Source: Isoetes taiwanensis
Taxonomy: Eukaryota > Streptophyta > Lycopodiopsida > Isoetales > Isoetaceae
DNA: 64,000 bases
NCBI GenBank assembly: GCA_021234155.1
Contig: JAJEKV010000022.1
Location: forward strand, 7,655,961-7,719,960
Direction of reading: 5' to 3'
Shown: positions 49,346 to 60,850 of the stretch, in pieces
Layout: the number at the start of each line of letters is the position of its first letter
How positions within the stretch are numbered: the stretch's first letter is position 1
Notes under the pieces: generated by a model
Database searches by the model: none
Told to the model about the DNA's origin: nothing
The model's input: only the letters and a program-made list of their open reading frames with translations
Program-made: the position numbers and the translations under genes

Positions 49346-52300
49346 CTTTTATGTATAGTAGTACTTTTTATCGCTAATTCACTCAGATCTGCTTTTCCCT
49401 CAATAGCCAAAAAAGAATAGGAGCAAGAGGATTTGAACCCCAACCATTTCTGAAACTCATGAACAATGATAATTTTATTTCCTCAAATATGTAGAAAACT
49501 AATTTAGATCTAACATCTACAGCAAAGCAAAAAGGTAAACATCTAGTATAGAGGAAAGTGACGACCTTGTAATACTCCACGTACCACCTTTTGCATGTGA
49601 GAGAAAGAAATAAAGCACTAGTGAAACTGATGACCTTTAAGTTTCCAAAAAGGCCCTCTAGCATGCAAGCATTGATCAAAATTTAAGTTCTGTATTTAAA
49701 CAATTTACTGAATTTATAATTCTAGCAATGCAGACCGGACCTTTATATCCTTCTTAATCGAAGATGGATGCCATAGCCAGAACTTGATTCTCTCTGTTAA
49801 AAAATAAGGGACAAAATATCTGTCAAATCAAAGGAATGGAAAAGGCAAAATGACAAATTGCTAAGAAATATTGGAATGCTCACGAGGAATAACATTCGCG
49901 GAAGGAGTTCCAAAAGCCACACATAAAAGCAAACCTTCTTAGGCCAGAAAGAAACGCCTCAGCACAAACAAATCACCATAGCTGCTGGATTCAATATTGG
50001 CTCCTATGCAATGACAAGAAAAGGGGCAAGCCAGCCATGGCCTGATACTAGATTTTAAAAACTGGAAAGAACCTTTGATAAACTAGTAGCTTTGGCAAAA
50101 TATCGCTAGAAATGAGAAGCCACAATCATGCCCCCGCTGCTGCTCTTGGCACTGCCATTTGCAATCCAAAGCTATCACTCAGACACAAACTGGCATTTCC
50201 AAGATCACCAAGTACCTCTCCGTGCAAGCATCAAAGCTCCACTGTTGTTTCTGGTACTAAAATCAGTTTGCTGGTACATCCCAATTGTACATCTTTGAGA
50301 CTTACATGGAAACAAAACTGCTGAAGTTTACAACTGTTACATGTTAAGGTAACTAGAAGTCGGGTCATCCATACTGTTATAGTCACCAAATGTGTCAAAG
50401 AGTAAGAATCCAGCGAATGAAATTTGAGCAATACAAATGGTAATTGAATGGTAACAAGGAATGAGTGTATGTGCTGGAGTAAGCTCATGTAGTATTGGTA
50501 GAAGACAGCTGAGTGATAGAAAATATGAAGGCACATCTGATATAGACAACAAGAGAAGCACAAAAGCAGATCAAGGTAAGCAAGGCATACTATACACAGA
50601 AGTAAGCATATATGTAATGGTCGCGTGCTGTCGAATTTGTACAATCGACTTGTGACATCCATGCATCCGACAAAACATCTAGGAGATGAAGTCTTGGTTA
50701 CCTGCACCCAAACAGACCAACACTAGCATATTAATGGTAATGAGGAAAGGAGTGACTGTCACTCCTTACCTGTCACAGGTAAGATATAAGACAACATGGC
50801 TCTTCGCCCTTCACCTAATGTTTAGTCATTAGATGTTTAAACATGTCAACATGTCAAAATCTGTTGTAATGACACCTAAGAACATTATTCTATTCTTAGA
50901 TGACTGATTTTTTGACAAAATGTCTTATATTCTACACCTTCAAGAATATACGAAGATAAGAATATAAACTAGTATTATGCTGAAGATAAGAATATCGACT
51001 AGTATTATGCTGCCTCTGTTAACAGCCCTGCAGAACATAGATCTCATTCCCACGAGAAATGTTAATTTAATGCTAAAGAAACCAATAGTTGAAGGGATTT
51101 AATTGTTCCCAAAGGAACCAACTAATACAATTTCTCTAGAAGCTCGCATTTGAGTGTGGGAGCAGAGGGCCACTTTTTAATATAATTTGAATCCCATGAG
51201 CATATCAGAGGCAATCAAACAATTAAACTGTGCCTTTAAGTAGAGCTATAAAGGACACTTACAAACCTACCTATAGCATCTAGCAAAAAGAACACCAATA
51301 CCACAAGCAACTATGCAAAGCAATAGCACCAAACTCCTACAGCACTATGCAACATCTATGCATCTAGAGCCTAGATTTAGCAAGAGCACTACCAAAGAGA
51401 ACCAACCTATGCAGCACAACATAGACATGAAGTCTAAACTATCTAAAGCATGGCACAAAAACTAGGCAGCACTATATAGCTTCCACATCATGCAAACAAG
51501 CTAATCATAATTCAGACCACATGATCAGCATAAAAAACCATGATCAACATAAAAACCTGATATTTGCCGCTCCTTCCATATCTTAGAAACTTTTGTCGTC
51601 CCAAAATAGATCTGGAACAACATAAATTTATTTATCAAGAGCACGTTAGCAGCTTCAGATCTGCATCATTCTGTATAAAACGGTTTTGTGCAAAAAAATA
51701 GATCACAACACCTTTTGAGCATCTGCATAGAGTTGCAAAATCCAATATCGGATCTCATGTATCTGATCCTCAAGCATGTTATGGCACAGAAAAAACGAAA
51801 TGCTCATGCCAGTAGTTTTGACAGCAAACAAGTTCGTTGCATCCTATACTCTGCTATACTTGCATTTCTCAGCTTTTACCACAAAAATATCGGGTCTGGT
51901 TATAGCATCCCTTGTTCTCAACGGCCAAGAGCCCTTTGGGCATTCATCTGGAGCACATTAATGGCATCTGGAACACAGTAAGAGCCCTTTGCTCACACCA
52001 CATCCTCTGTTTCCATTTTTTGCTGCAGAGACGGAAATATCTTTGCACCGTCACACCATCCTCTGTTCTTAACTAACAATAGCTCTCAGGCAATCCATCA
52101 GGAGTACATGAGCATCATCCAATTGGTTTTACAAGAAGCACCCGGTTAACGTCTATGGCTGTGCATTTTTCTAAGAGAGCATTCGGCTATTTTTAGGGCA
52201 AGCCGCTTATGCTTCTCAAGGTAAAGAGCTAAAACAATTTAATGTAGGTTTCCAAACCCTACAATGGAGAGCATAATTTCGACCTAGACTCAAGCCACAA

Positions 52301-53741
52301 AACTTAATTTTCATAAGATGCCTTTTGAGTATATATCTAGCAGAATAACAAAACTATGCAAATCTTTGAAAGTTAAAAGGAAACTATGCATCTTCGGCTT
52401 TACAAATGGCACCAAAGCCCATCGGCCAAACATGCATAGAAAATAAAACCTCACCTTTAGTCCTTTAGACTTTGTATCTTCCTTAGTAAAAATATCCTTT
52501 GAACTTTTGTGCCTCCTTCAATGTAGATGGTTATCTCATCAATCCATAAGCATCAAAGTCACGATAGAAAAGCTTATCCTAGGACAAAATAGCACTCAAC
52601 AATTACATGCACCCTATTTGTCTTAAAAGTTACATGTGGCAAACATGCATGCCCTAAAACATTCCTTTATGGAAAAAACATAATGTAATATGGATCGGTA
52701 AAGGGTGCATCCTTTCCTTGTATTGAAGCACCATAATTCCATCATGGCAAAAATCACACCATAGACCTTAAAGTTTCTTATTCTTTCATATCCATATATT
52801 AAACAATGCCCCAAATGCTGTACATAGGAGCCAACATTTCACCTAAAATAATTTTTATCAACTATCTTGCCACCTCGGTCACCTTCTAAGGTCTTACATC
52901 ATAAGCCAACATAAAATAACGTCTCCACTTAGGTGTGAGACACCATAAAGAGCTCAAATAGGAGCAAGCAATCCATATAAGTTAAGTTCTTAGAAAAAGA
53001 TCTCCTCCTCCTCCTCCTCCTCCTTCTACACATCTTCACCAAGACTACTAACAGATTATAGTAAAAACATTTTACTAAACCGTATTCGTTCAAGGCAAAG
53101 ATTACCCAACACATATCCATCCTGGCGTTACCCAGGTGACGATCGTGTCTCCAACAAGAATCCAAGTGAAGCTATCTATGTTTGGCATGCTCCTATATTG
53201 ATATCGACATTAGAAAGCATCTATAGATAATTCTAAATATGAAATTGGATGGATTGTATCTTGGAACCAAACTTGCTAAAGTGTATGAATGCACTAACAT
53301 TCAACTTATTATCTGCAGGTGTAAATGGGTCAACAAGGAAGGAATCCGAGCTAGGGAACATATGCATCAAATGAAAATGTACTCGGATATTATATTTGAC
53401 ATTTTATAATGCATCAAGTGTATGCATTAGGTTACACATAATTACATTGAAAAAGTAGTTGATTCTAATGTCTAAGCAATAAATGATCTTATATTAGTAA
53501 GTAGAGACTATAGTTTTAGAACACTGATAGAAGATCATGATATAGACCTCAGCTAGTTAATGTAAGAAGCGTGAATGTAAAACCACATATAATTCTAGAA
53601 GACCACTATTATATTGCTTTTCTAAAGATGCAAAACAATTTACAAGAGACCAAAAAATAATAAATTACAAAAGATATGTTTTGTGCTTTTTTCATGATAT
53701 TTGAATAAGGTCAAAGTATTTCAAAAAAAACAAAAAATACA
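49346..53741. other. Interior of the 5.6-kb insertion, no recognised gene
   Basis: The longest frame (minus, 50,231-50,707, 158 residues) is rich in Cys, Leu, His and Tyr and looks like a translation of AT-rich DNA. A plus frame at 50,112-50,324 is Ser/Thr/Pro-rich like a transit peptide but leads nowhere. A (CTC)n microsatellite lies at about 52,996-53,022. Confidence 0.45.
52996..53022. repeat. (CTC)n microsatellite
   Basis: About eight CTC units in a row. On the minus strand they would encode a run of Arg, which is not evidence for a gene. Confidence 0.9.
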
Positions 53742-54324
53742 AAAGACCATATCTATAGTGGTTTGGTGGTTAATTATGATAATTGTTTTTGGGTGCCTTA
53801 TGAGTAATCACTATAGATAGCCAAGTCCTCTTAGGCGAATATCTATGAGTAATTACCATGACAATTAACTTGGTATTGAAATTATAAAATAAACCACAAC
53901 CATTTTATAACACACACCGTGATATAAAAAACTAGCATAAATAACCACCGTGGCATTTAAGTTGGTATAAAAAAGCACGCCATAAAGTACTTCAACTTTG
54001 TGACAGTAGAAAATCAACATAAAGAACCATTGCCACATTAAAGTTGTGTTGAAAAACCATGCTACACAACTCTGTCGATTTAATAAACCATGTGACATTA
54101 GAAAACCAACATGAATGACCACAGTTGGTGCTAGAAACTATATAATAAAACAATATCGGTTTTAATAAACCATGCTATAATAAAAAGGCAACATGAATAA
54201 CCACGCACTAGTTATGAAAACCACTATGTTATGTGGTTTTTATTAGGAATAAAAATTTTGACATAAAAAACCACATCTATAGTGGTTTCCTAGTGATTTA
54301 TTATAGTGGTTAAATTTTTGGGTG
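53742..54324 (+). repeat. AACCAC-family repeat, copy C
   Basis: Dense AACCAC, ACCATG and CCAACATGAAT words. Its two edges are direct repeats of each other: CTATAGTGGTTTGG with TTTTTGGGTG at 53,752-53,797, and CTATAGTGGTTTCC with TTTTTGGGTG at 54,270-54,324. CTATAGTGGTT and its complement also form short hairpins. Confidence 0.75.
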
Positions 54325-56001
54325 TCTTGTGAAGCTGAGCTATACAGAAACGCATTTAGCGTTCTAAGGAGCAAATTTCATGCCAATTGTACATGTTCTT
54401 GTGGTGTTTGTGCAGCAGATGAGAACAATAGTGTCTGCCAAACTCCTTCTAAAATATTTCAAAATGTTAGCGCTATGTGGAGAGCTACGGTCTGTGACAA
54501 GGAAGGTGAAGAGTGGCATAGTTTGGATTGTGTCAAGGGAGAGTGCCAGAGCTGTGGCACTGAAAATATTCAAATCTGTCCTAAGGAGAAAGAGTCGCAG
54601 AATGAGAACATTGAATGGCAAGTTTACAAGTACGTGAACGAACCTTCCAAAGCTGGCACTTCAAGGAGGCTGAAGCTTGTTACTGAAAGGGGAGTCCAGG
54701 TACATTGCTTGACAAGATGTTTTATCGCCTTACAAGTTCACTATTCACAATTTTTCAGCAAGTTGGCAAAGCAAATAATTCAAGAAATCAGTGCAAAATT
54801 TGAGGGATGATTCTATTTTGTCAGTAATGGACTTTGTAGAGAACTATACTTTGCAGCCACTCAGGGAGGTTCAGTCCGAGCATTGGAACAATGACCAGAT
54901 AACTATTCTGATGCATATAACCATGATGAAAGCCAATGGCGAGCTGAAAAAAACTGTTCATTTATATGTTTCCGATGTTATGAAGCATGATGCTTTCTTT
55001 GTTCAGGCTGCACTCAAGAAACACCATACTTGGATGATGCAAAAAGGTTTTGGCCACATCAAATACCATGTCATGTGGTCTGATGGGTGTGCTGCTCAGT
55101 TTAGGTTTTGACCATATCAAATACCATGTCATGTGGTCTGATGGATGTGCTGCTCAGTTTAAGTGTTCTCGAGCCTTTTATTTGAATGTGGCCCAGTACT
55201 ACAGTGGAATTAGGATGCAGTGGAATTATTTTGACTCGGGCCATGGGAAAGGAGAACATGATGGGCATGCTGCTTTGGAGAAAAGGTTCCTTGCAGACGA
55301 GCAAAGGAAAGAGAATGGTGTTCCGATTTTGGATGCCAACTCTGCTTGCAGTTTGCTCAGATAAAAGAAGTGGATAGAGTCATATGGGAGGTCATGGCAG
55401 AAGACATTAACAGGGACCCTCGTTCAGCTTGTGAGACATTGCCTAGTACTCTAGCTATACATTGTGTGTCTGCTATTAATCCAGTTGCTTGAATTTCAGA
55501 TGGGAAGAATGTGAGAATCTCTAGCATCGTGGTACGTGGAAGCTGTACAAACTGGAGCCTAGTTAGGCCCAGGTTGACGAAGAAGAAGAGCTAGTTGGTT
55601 TTTATGCAGCTGATGAGCAAGAACTATCCGAAGTACTCCAAATTGGAGACATATTTGCATCTTTTGCTGTTTCAGGGAATCATGAAAATGTTCCATACTT
55701 CGTCCTCCTATGCGTGAAGGAGATGCATATTCTTCAGGAAGATATGATTGACGACTATGGAAATAGAATGCTTGCTGGTGACAGGGTTATAGATGGTCAT
55801 TACTATCAACTGCTACAAGGCACAAACTACAAGCACAAATTGTTGGATGACAAAATAGTATTGATACCAGCTGAATTTGTAATTGGAGCAAAGTTCACCA
55901 TGCAGCAGGTCAAGCATAAGCTGACGGGGGCACGTACAACATATATGATCACACGAGAGGTGCATGACATACTTATATCAAGCCTACCTGAGATTGTTTA
56001 G
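54325..56001 (+). pseudogene. DDE-like transposase-family gene, 3' part
   Basis: After the insertion the gene resumes with CEAELYRNAFSVL and two Cys clusters (CTCSCGVC; CQSCGTENIQIC). A frameshift near 54,795 precedes SVMDFVENYTLQP, HWNNDQITILMHITMM, YVSDVMKHDAFFVQ, YHVMWSDGCAAQFKCS and DSGHGKGEHDGHAALEKR. The Asp residues in MDFVEN, WSDGC and EHDGH are spaced like those of an RNase-H-fold DDE enzyme; that reading is inference. A 58-bp tandem duplication (55,046-55,103 and 55,104-55,161) repeats the WSDG block and shifts the frame. After stops near 55,490 and 55,565 the C-terminal part reads GDIFASFAVSGNHENVPYF and GDRVIDGHYYQLLQG and ends at 56,001. It cannot yield an intact protein. Confidence 0.6.
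55046..55161. repeat. 58-bp tandem duplication inside the DDE-like gene
   Basis: Two adjacent 58-base copies start GGTTTTG and end GCTGCTCAGTTTA, with about four differences. Because 58 is not a multiple of three, the reading frame shifts between copies. Confidence 0.92.
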
Positions 56002-56547
56002 TGCACATGACTAAGTTCTGTACAAAGGAACTTTCATATTTGCCATCATCTTCTGTTATGTTGAGAAAACTAGTCGATTGCTGCAAGTTTTTTCTTATTT
56101 ACTTATTTTTTAGTCTGAAGTACATTTTGATACTTCAATTTCAGTATCACACAATATCTTCTATTTCCAAGCACAATGTAAATCAGAAAGTACAAAATGT
56201 TCATCAATTATTGCATCAAGAAGTTAAACTATTCGGTGAACTTGTTCTGTTATAAAGGATATCAATAGCTTTTCTTTTGATTCATGAAACAAAGCAGAAA
56301 GTGCAACATGTAGATCGATGTATGGAGAAAAAAACTCTTGTATTAGATATCACAAGATATACAACCTGGTCACAGGAGATATGAAGCCAATATATACAAG
56401 TCTGTTTTGTTCATGTTTTATATTAACATTAAATTACATTCAAAATCTTGTCACAGCCGATGTGAAGCCAGTATATACTTATCTGTTGTTTCAGTATGTT
56501 ACTTTCTTGCAGCTTGTCCATAGCCTGGACATGCCATCTCTGTCCCT

Positions 56548-57129
56548 CTAGCCCTCTGAAAGCATTTGCCTCCAGACAGTTGTTGTTAGTACGTCGGTTG
56601 GATTGCGTAAAGGGTTCTGCTTCACATACTGTTGCAGGTCTGCTGCTATCAACAAACCCTCTAGCCATGGTTTCAAAAGTGTCAAGAGACCTGTGTCTTC
56701 CACATCTTTTTCTTGCCATGAAGGTAGGCATATGCAATTTTCATTGGGATTCAAAAGCAATTTTTGTGTGTTACTCTCATTCCTGTCTGGATGTCTCGTA
56801 TATAAACTCAATTGGCTTCAGATACAAAGGTTTCTCTTCAAAAGCTGCAATCCAGAAAGGCAGCTCCAAACAGTTGCTTCCATTAAAGGTGAATCTTAAG
56901 TCCCTTATCTGCGTCATTGTGAAGATTTTATCCACTACTCTTGATATTCCTACTTCAAAGTGTTCAAATACAAATTCGAGGAACTCGTCTAGGTGGGACC
57001 TTAAAAACAACACTTTCTTGCCTATTATGTCATAGTTTCCAATTAGCTGATCATCTGCTACCAAAGTCCTATGTATTTGTTTTGCCGAAACATTATTGAT
57101 ATCAAACACTATCAACTTTTTTTGTACAC
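56548..57129 (-). pseudogene. FCP1-like HAD phosphatase domain (fragment)
   Basis: FCP1/SCP-type phosphatases remove phosphate from proteins such as the RNA polymerase II tail. After an AG acceptor at 57,130, the frame reads KKLIVFDINNV (the usual nucleophile motif DxDx(T/V), here D-I-N-N-V), then HLDEFLEFVFEHFEVGI and EEKPLYLKPIEFIYE. Near 56,780-56,811 the frame changes and the usual DDSPYK loop is missing. The end is clear: KLLLNPNENC, LPSWQEKDVEDTGL, then LKPWLEGLLIAADLQQYVKQ and NPL, with a TAG at 56,548. The loss of DDSPYK and the Asp-to-Asn change argue against activity. It lies about 140 bases after the end of the Ulp1-like gene on the same strand, so the two may form one unit. Confidence 0.75.
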
Positions 57130-57269
57130 CTGCTATGAAAGAACATGCAATTTATCAATAAAGTATGGTGGAGTTGAATAAAAAGAAATTTTATTCATTA
57201 AAATTCAATCGAAAAATGTATATTTTATAATCAAATAGTGTTTAGCAGTGACAATGCGGATAGGCCTTC

Positions 57270-59071
57270 TCAGCCACATTTACTACTAGTACCAGGTGGT
57301 CTAATGGTTTCGGGTGCAATGTAAATGTGGTCTAACTCCTGAAGTAGTGCTCGGATGAGAACATCACGGCAATCCTCCGCATACTTTGGCAAGAACCAGT
57401 TTCGGGTAATCTGCAAATGTGACAACTATACTTAGATACTAAGTATTGGAAATAATTTGTTTGCAAGACAAAAGGCATGAGACACTCAAATTGGTAGTTT
57501 TACCACACAGGATTGTGTCTACAAACTTCTGCATATAAGCTATAACATAGAGGCCACATGAATCCCCATCTTTCTGCTGTTGACACTTATGAATCTTCAC
57601 AACTGGTGAAGGGTTTTGTCCATGCTTCAAGAAAGTGGGACACTCGACACAACCGCGTGCCATAGTGAGGATGTGGAGCCTGCAAAAGACCAGATCAACT
57701 CTGTAGCAAATGAATGAAAAAAGCTGCTAGCATGGTATCCAATCTACTCAATATACTTTAATAAAAGGAGATGTGAAATACAAATACCTCTTAAGTGTAA
57801 CCATGTCACTGTCAATGTCCTCGGCAGAATTGAAGAACTGAATATTTATGGTGTTCTTACTCTTAGTAAGGGTCATGTTGAAGATGGCCAAAGTGTGATG
57901 TTCAGTAACAAATCATAGCATTGGAATCATAATCCATATGCACTTGAGCCAATTTATCCCTGTAAGAGCTCCCTTTACAATATCTCTTCCACGCTCGGAG
58001 GCTGCCATAGATTTATCTTTTTCGCTTGCCTTGCAGTGTGCTGCAAATTCCATGAAGTTGTCCAGTGGGAAGAACCAGACGTCGGCCTTCTTATCTGCAG
58101 GAAAGAGCTGCAGATACCTATAACAAGTTGAAAAAGATGAAATTACTAACTTGACTTACACATACAAATGAATAAGTTCAAAGTTCAGTACCTGGCATAC
58201 ATATCCACATGCCGGTTGGAAAATTTTCGAACATCCATGTCCAACACATCTTGTTCAAATAAATAACACTCCATTTCAGGCAAAGATCCAGGAAAGATCC
58301 TTGCCTTCTTCAGCTTCATCATTCGGTTGAGCAAAGCATCATATGGCCTGTATTCAGAACTGCAGTCTGGTTTCAATGACTAGTACATTTACACAAATTC
58401 ATATACATTCGTCTACTATTATCCATAGTATTTTAAAGTTTTTAACTTAGATACTAAATGTAAATAAAAAAGTAAGATATGTAGATAAAGTTACCTGTAG
58501 AAATCATTCTTATGTTGTTCTGATACTGTTTTCTCGGAGTCAGTATCCATTTCCTTCCCTTCTTTTTTGGTTTCCTCACTTTTCATATTCTTCTTAGGTC
58601 TTGAATCCTCGTCTTCAACCTCTCCGGATTTCTCATTGTCATGAACTTCAACCTCCTTTACTATGTTAGAAGCAAGATTTGCCACAAAGTCAAGAGTATC
58701 CTGTTCTATATCTTCACGCTCAGAAGATTCCTCTTGATTAGGACCTGTAAACATGGATGTCATGGACTTCTCAAATACTGTACCCTGAAATAAAATGCTT
58801 TTCTTACCTGTTTCTACTAGTTTTATTTTCTTCTTCTGTGCCTTTTTAGACGTGGACTTCTTCTTTGGAGTCACATTTTCTGCTGCTGCCTTTACTTTTC
58901 CAGATGTGGCCTTAGCCTGCTCTCTCAATCTCTCGAGTTCCTCGTCATAATCTGGAATGTCACCATGCACACTTGAAGTAGGAATAGTGAGTTTGCTTTT
59001 TCCTTCAATCACTGCTTTCTTTCCCTCGGCTGCATCTTCTTGCACCTCAATTTTTTTTGGAACCTCTAAAA
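57270..59071 (-). pseudogene. Ulp1-type (C48) cysteine protease gene, five or more exons
   Basis: Ulp1 proteases cut SUMO from proteins and are carried by several plant DNA transposons. Exons read: 59,071-58,495 (Lys/Glu-rich, with DYDEELERLREQAKATSG), 58,359-58,192 (EYRPYDALLNRMMKLKKARI), 58,117-57,788, 57,679 to about 57,500, and 57,410-57,270 (ITRNWFLPKYAEDC). Most introns are GT/AG and join in phase; the junction before the last exon is not resolved. Catalytic landmarks are VWFFPLDNFMEFA, EHHTLAIFNM (His), IQFFNSAEDID (Asn where Asp is usual) and QQQKDGDSCGLYVIAYM (Gln and Cys). A TGA at 57,913-57,915 interrupts exon 3. An upstream exon near 59,200 is possible (SFKVPKKQLSRNYTTDQ). AATAAA follows the stop. 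Confidence 0.8.
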
Positions 59072-59199
59072 CTGTGAAAACCAAACCAAGAATAAGAAAT
59101 TGCTTCTTCCGACACAATGCAAAACAATTTCAAAACAAGCGCATCTGATCTGTGGTGTAATTTCTGCTCAGTTGTTTTTTTGGCACTTTGAAGCTCTGA

Positions 59200-59590
59200 A
59201 AATAAATCAGCACATAACAGTCAGATATCAATCTCTAACTACTCTGTTGAAAAATAGCAGTACATATTACTAGAATTGATCTACATTGAAGTACTTTGAG
59301 TACATATACATGTAAACAGCTATTTATCTAGACGGAATGTACATGTAATGTACATCAAATGTGCTCTAATGTATGCGCATGTACACATCAGACAATTCTA
59401 TTACATAACATATCTCTAAATGTTCTGCCACAAAACTCAGTACACAACTCCTAATTTTATATATTAATGTTCTACATCTAGGACCCTACACTGTGAATAC
59501 ACAACATGTATATAAAAAACACATATATGTATGACATGCAAGCCATAAAACTATAAGTATAAATAACTAGTACACTGCTTCTAGCTAGCT
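59200..59590. repeat. GTACAT-rich stretch upstream of the Ulp1-like gene
   Basis: TACAT, GTACAT, ATGTAC and TGTACA words recur every 10-25 bases. A similar density is seen in the intron of the DDE-like gene (47,950-48,500), and hardly elsewhere in the window. They may be binding sites near the two ends of one element, or shared AT-rich repeats. Confidence 0.45.
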
Positions 59591-59599
59591 CCTATCTCT

Positions 59600-60370
59600 A
59601 ATCACAGGAAAATTTTTTCCCACTATTCGTGGTTCCTGCTTGGGGTTTTAACTCCAAGGCTAAATTTCTAGGACAATTAGTTACTACTGATGGTCAGTGC
59701 CAAATCTTGGTGTGCCAAGAGCATTGCTCTGATACCATTGTGACATCCTCTGCTCATATACGATGCCCTGACCGTATATCAATAAAAAATCCCCTCATGC
59801 TAGCACAACTCGCCAACATGAGGCCATCTATATGACGACAAGCTCTTGATGTGAGCAAGAGCACGACATGGGAAGAATAGACGTGTCATTCATCCCATCT
59901 CCCTCGAAACGGCTTAGCTGTGGAAGTGCATAAATATAAGCATATAACATCGCATGAAATACATAACCACCTCAAAGTGTAGGATCACCATAACAAAAAT
60001 CACACCAAGATATATACAATAACAACAATAAAGGGGAAATTCTACCCATGCTCAAACTCAAGGGGATAGACTGACGGCTTCGGCCTCCAGAGTTCATTGC
60101 AGACAGAATTCATGGCAAATGGATTTAGCTGGCATAGGAACATAGCCTTTGAGTAATCCACTCCATCCACCCCTCATGTGCATACTTTACAGATAGGCTA
60201 GTAAGTATTTGGATTTGACCATAGCCTGCCAGGGGCATAGCCGAGGGGGCTACTCCTAGGTTGCATCTCCCCAGTCTCGATGAAGCAGGAGGAGATCACT
60301 CCTCTAGAAGGTCCATGCCAACTATAGGCGAGGTAGAGAGCCATGGTTTTCCATGCTCATGCACGACTTG
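59600..60370 (-). repeat. LTR with primer-binding site (truncated LTR retrotransposon)
   Basis: On the minus strand the LTR ends GGATGTCACA (plus-strand start TGTGACATCC at 59,739). One base later comes a perfect TGGTATCAGAGC (59,726-59,737), the usual initiator-Met tRNA primer site of plant LTR elements. About 130 bases of internal sequence follow, then the element is lost. The outer LTR boundary near 60,370 is approximate. A related LTR lies at 39.1-39.6 kb in the opposite orientation. Confidence 0.75.
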
Positions 60371-60777
60371 AACTCCACTAATGAAAGAAGATTACATTAT
60401 TGAGCTAAATCTAGATGACTTTTATAGATTGTGGATGAGCACCCTTGGTAACTCATCTACTATTGTGTCGAGAGATGCTATATCGGAGCTCATCTTATAT
60501 TTGTTTCATAATTTATACTATTCGCAAAAGTACTATTCAGGTAACGATGTAAAATCTGCAAATTGATAATTCTAATCGACATTTGATGTGCTGTGAACAC
60601 ATGCCCTTGAATAACAAAAAGTATTGACCAACTTTTTAAAGGACTAGACTAATTATTGTACTATGTAAATTCTAAATTAGGGTTAGAACACAAGATGCTA
60701 CTAAATCGCTTCACACATCAATCCAGAATCACTTGGTATTGCATTATGAAATGTTACACATTAACTGAGGTCCAACT

Positions 60778-60850
60778 GTACAGGTTCTGAACGAAAGAAA
60801 TGTTTGCGGTAGCCTTGGCTGCCGCGATAAATTTCTGGTAATGAAATAAA
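60778..60850 (+). repeat. GC-rich hairpin motif, copy 2
   Basis: ACAGGTTCTGAACGAAAG, AAATGTTTGCGG and GCCGCGATAAATTTCTGGTA match the block at 2,622-2,680 with a few changes. The arms can pair (AGAAATGTTTGCGG with CCGCGATAAATTTCT). Confidence 0.6.

Larger units (their letters stand above)
48724..54324. mobile_element. 5.6-kb insertion bounded by inverted repeats of the AACCAC/ACCATG family
   Basis: The insertion splits the DDE-like gene. Its left end starts CACCCAAAAATT and its right end is AAATTTTTGGGTG, an inverted match. The left 620 bases (copy B) match the reverse complement of repeat A at 20.6-21.2 kb. The right 580 bases (copy C) belong to the same AACCAC-rich family but are more diverged. 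No target duplication is visible (CAT on the left, TCT on the right), so recombination between two elements is possible. Its interior (49,350-53,740) has no recognised gene. Confidence 0.65.

Noticed and set aside
50231-50707. 158-residue minus-strand open frame inside the 5.6-kb insertion
   Set aside because: Composition is that of translated AT-rich DNA (Cys, Leu, His, Tyr runs), with no domain and no splice or promoter support.
52929-53165. Frame with a run of arginines
   Set aside because: The run is the (CTC)n microsatellite read on the minus strand.
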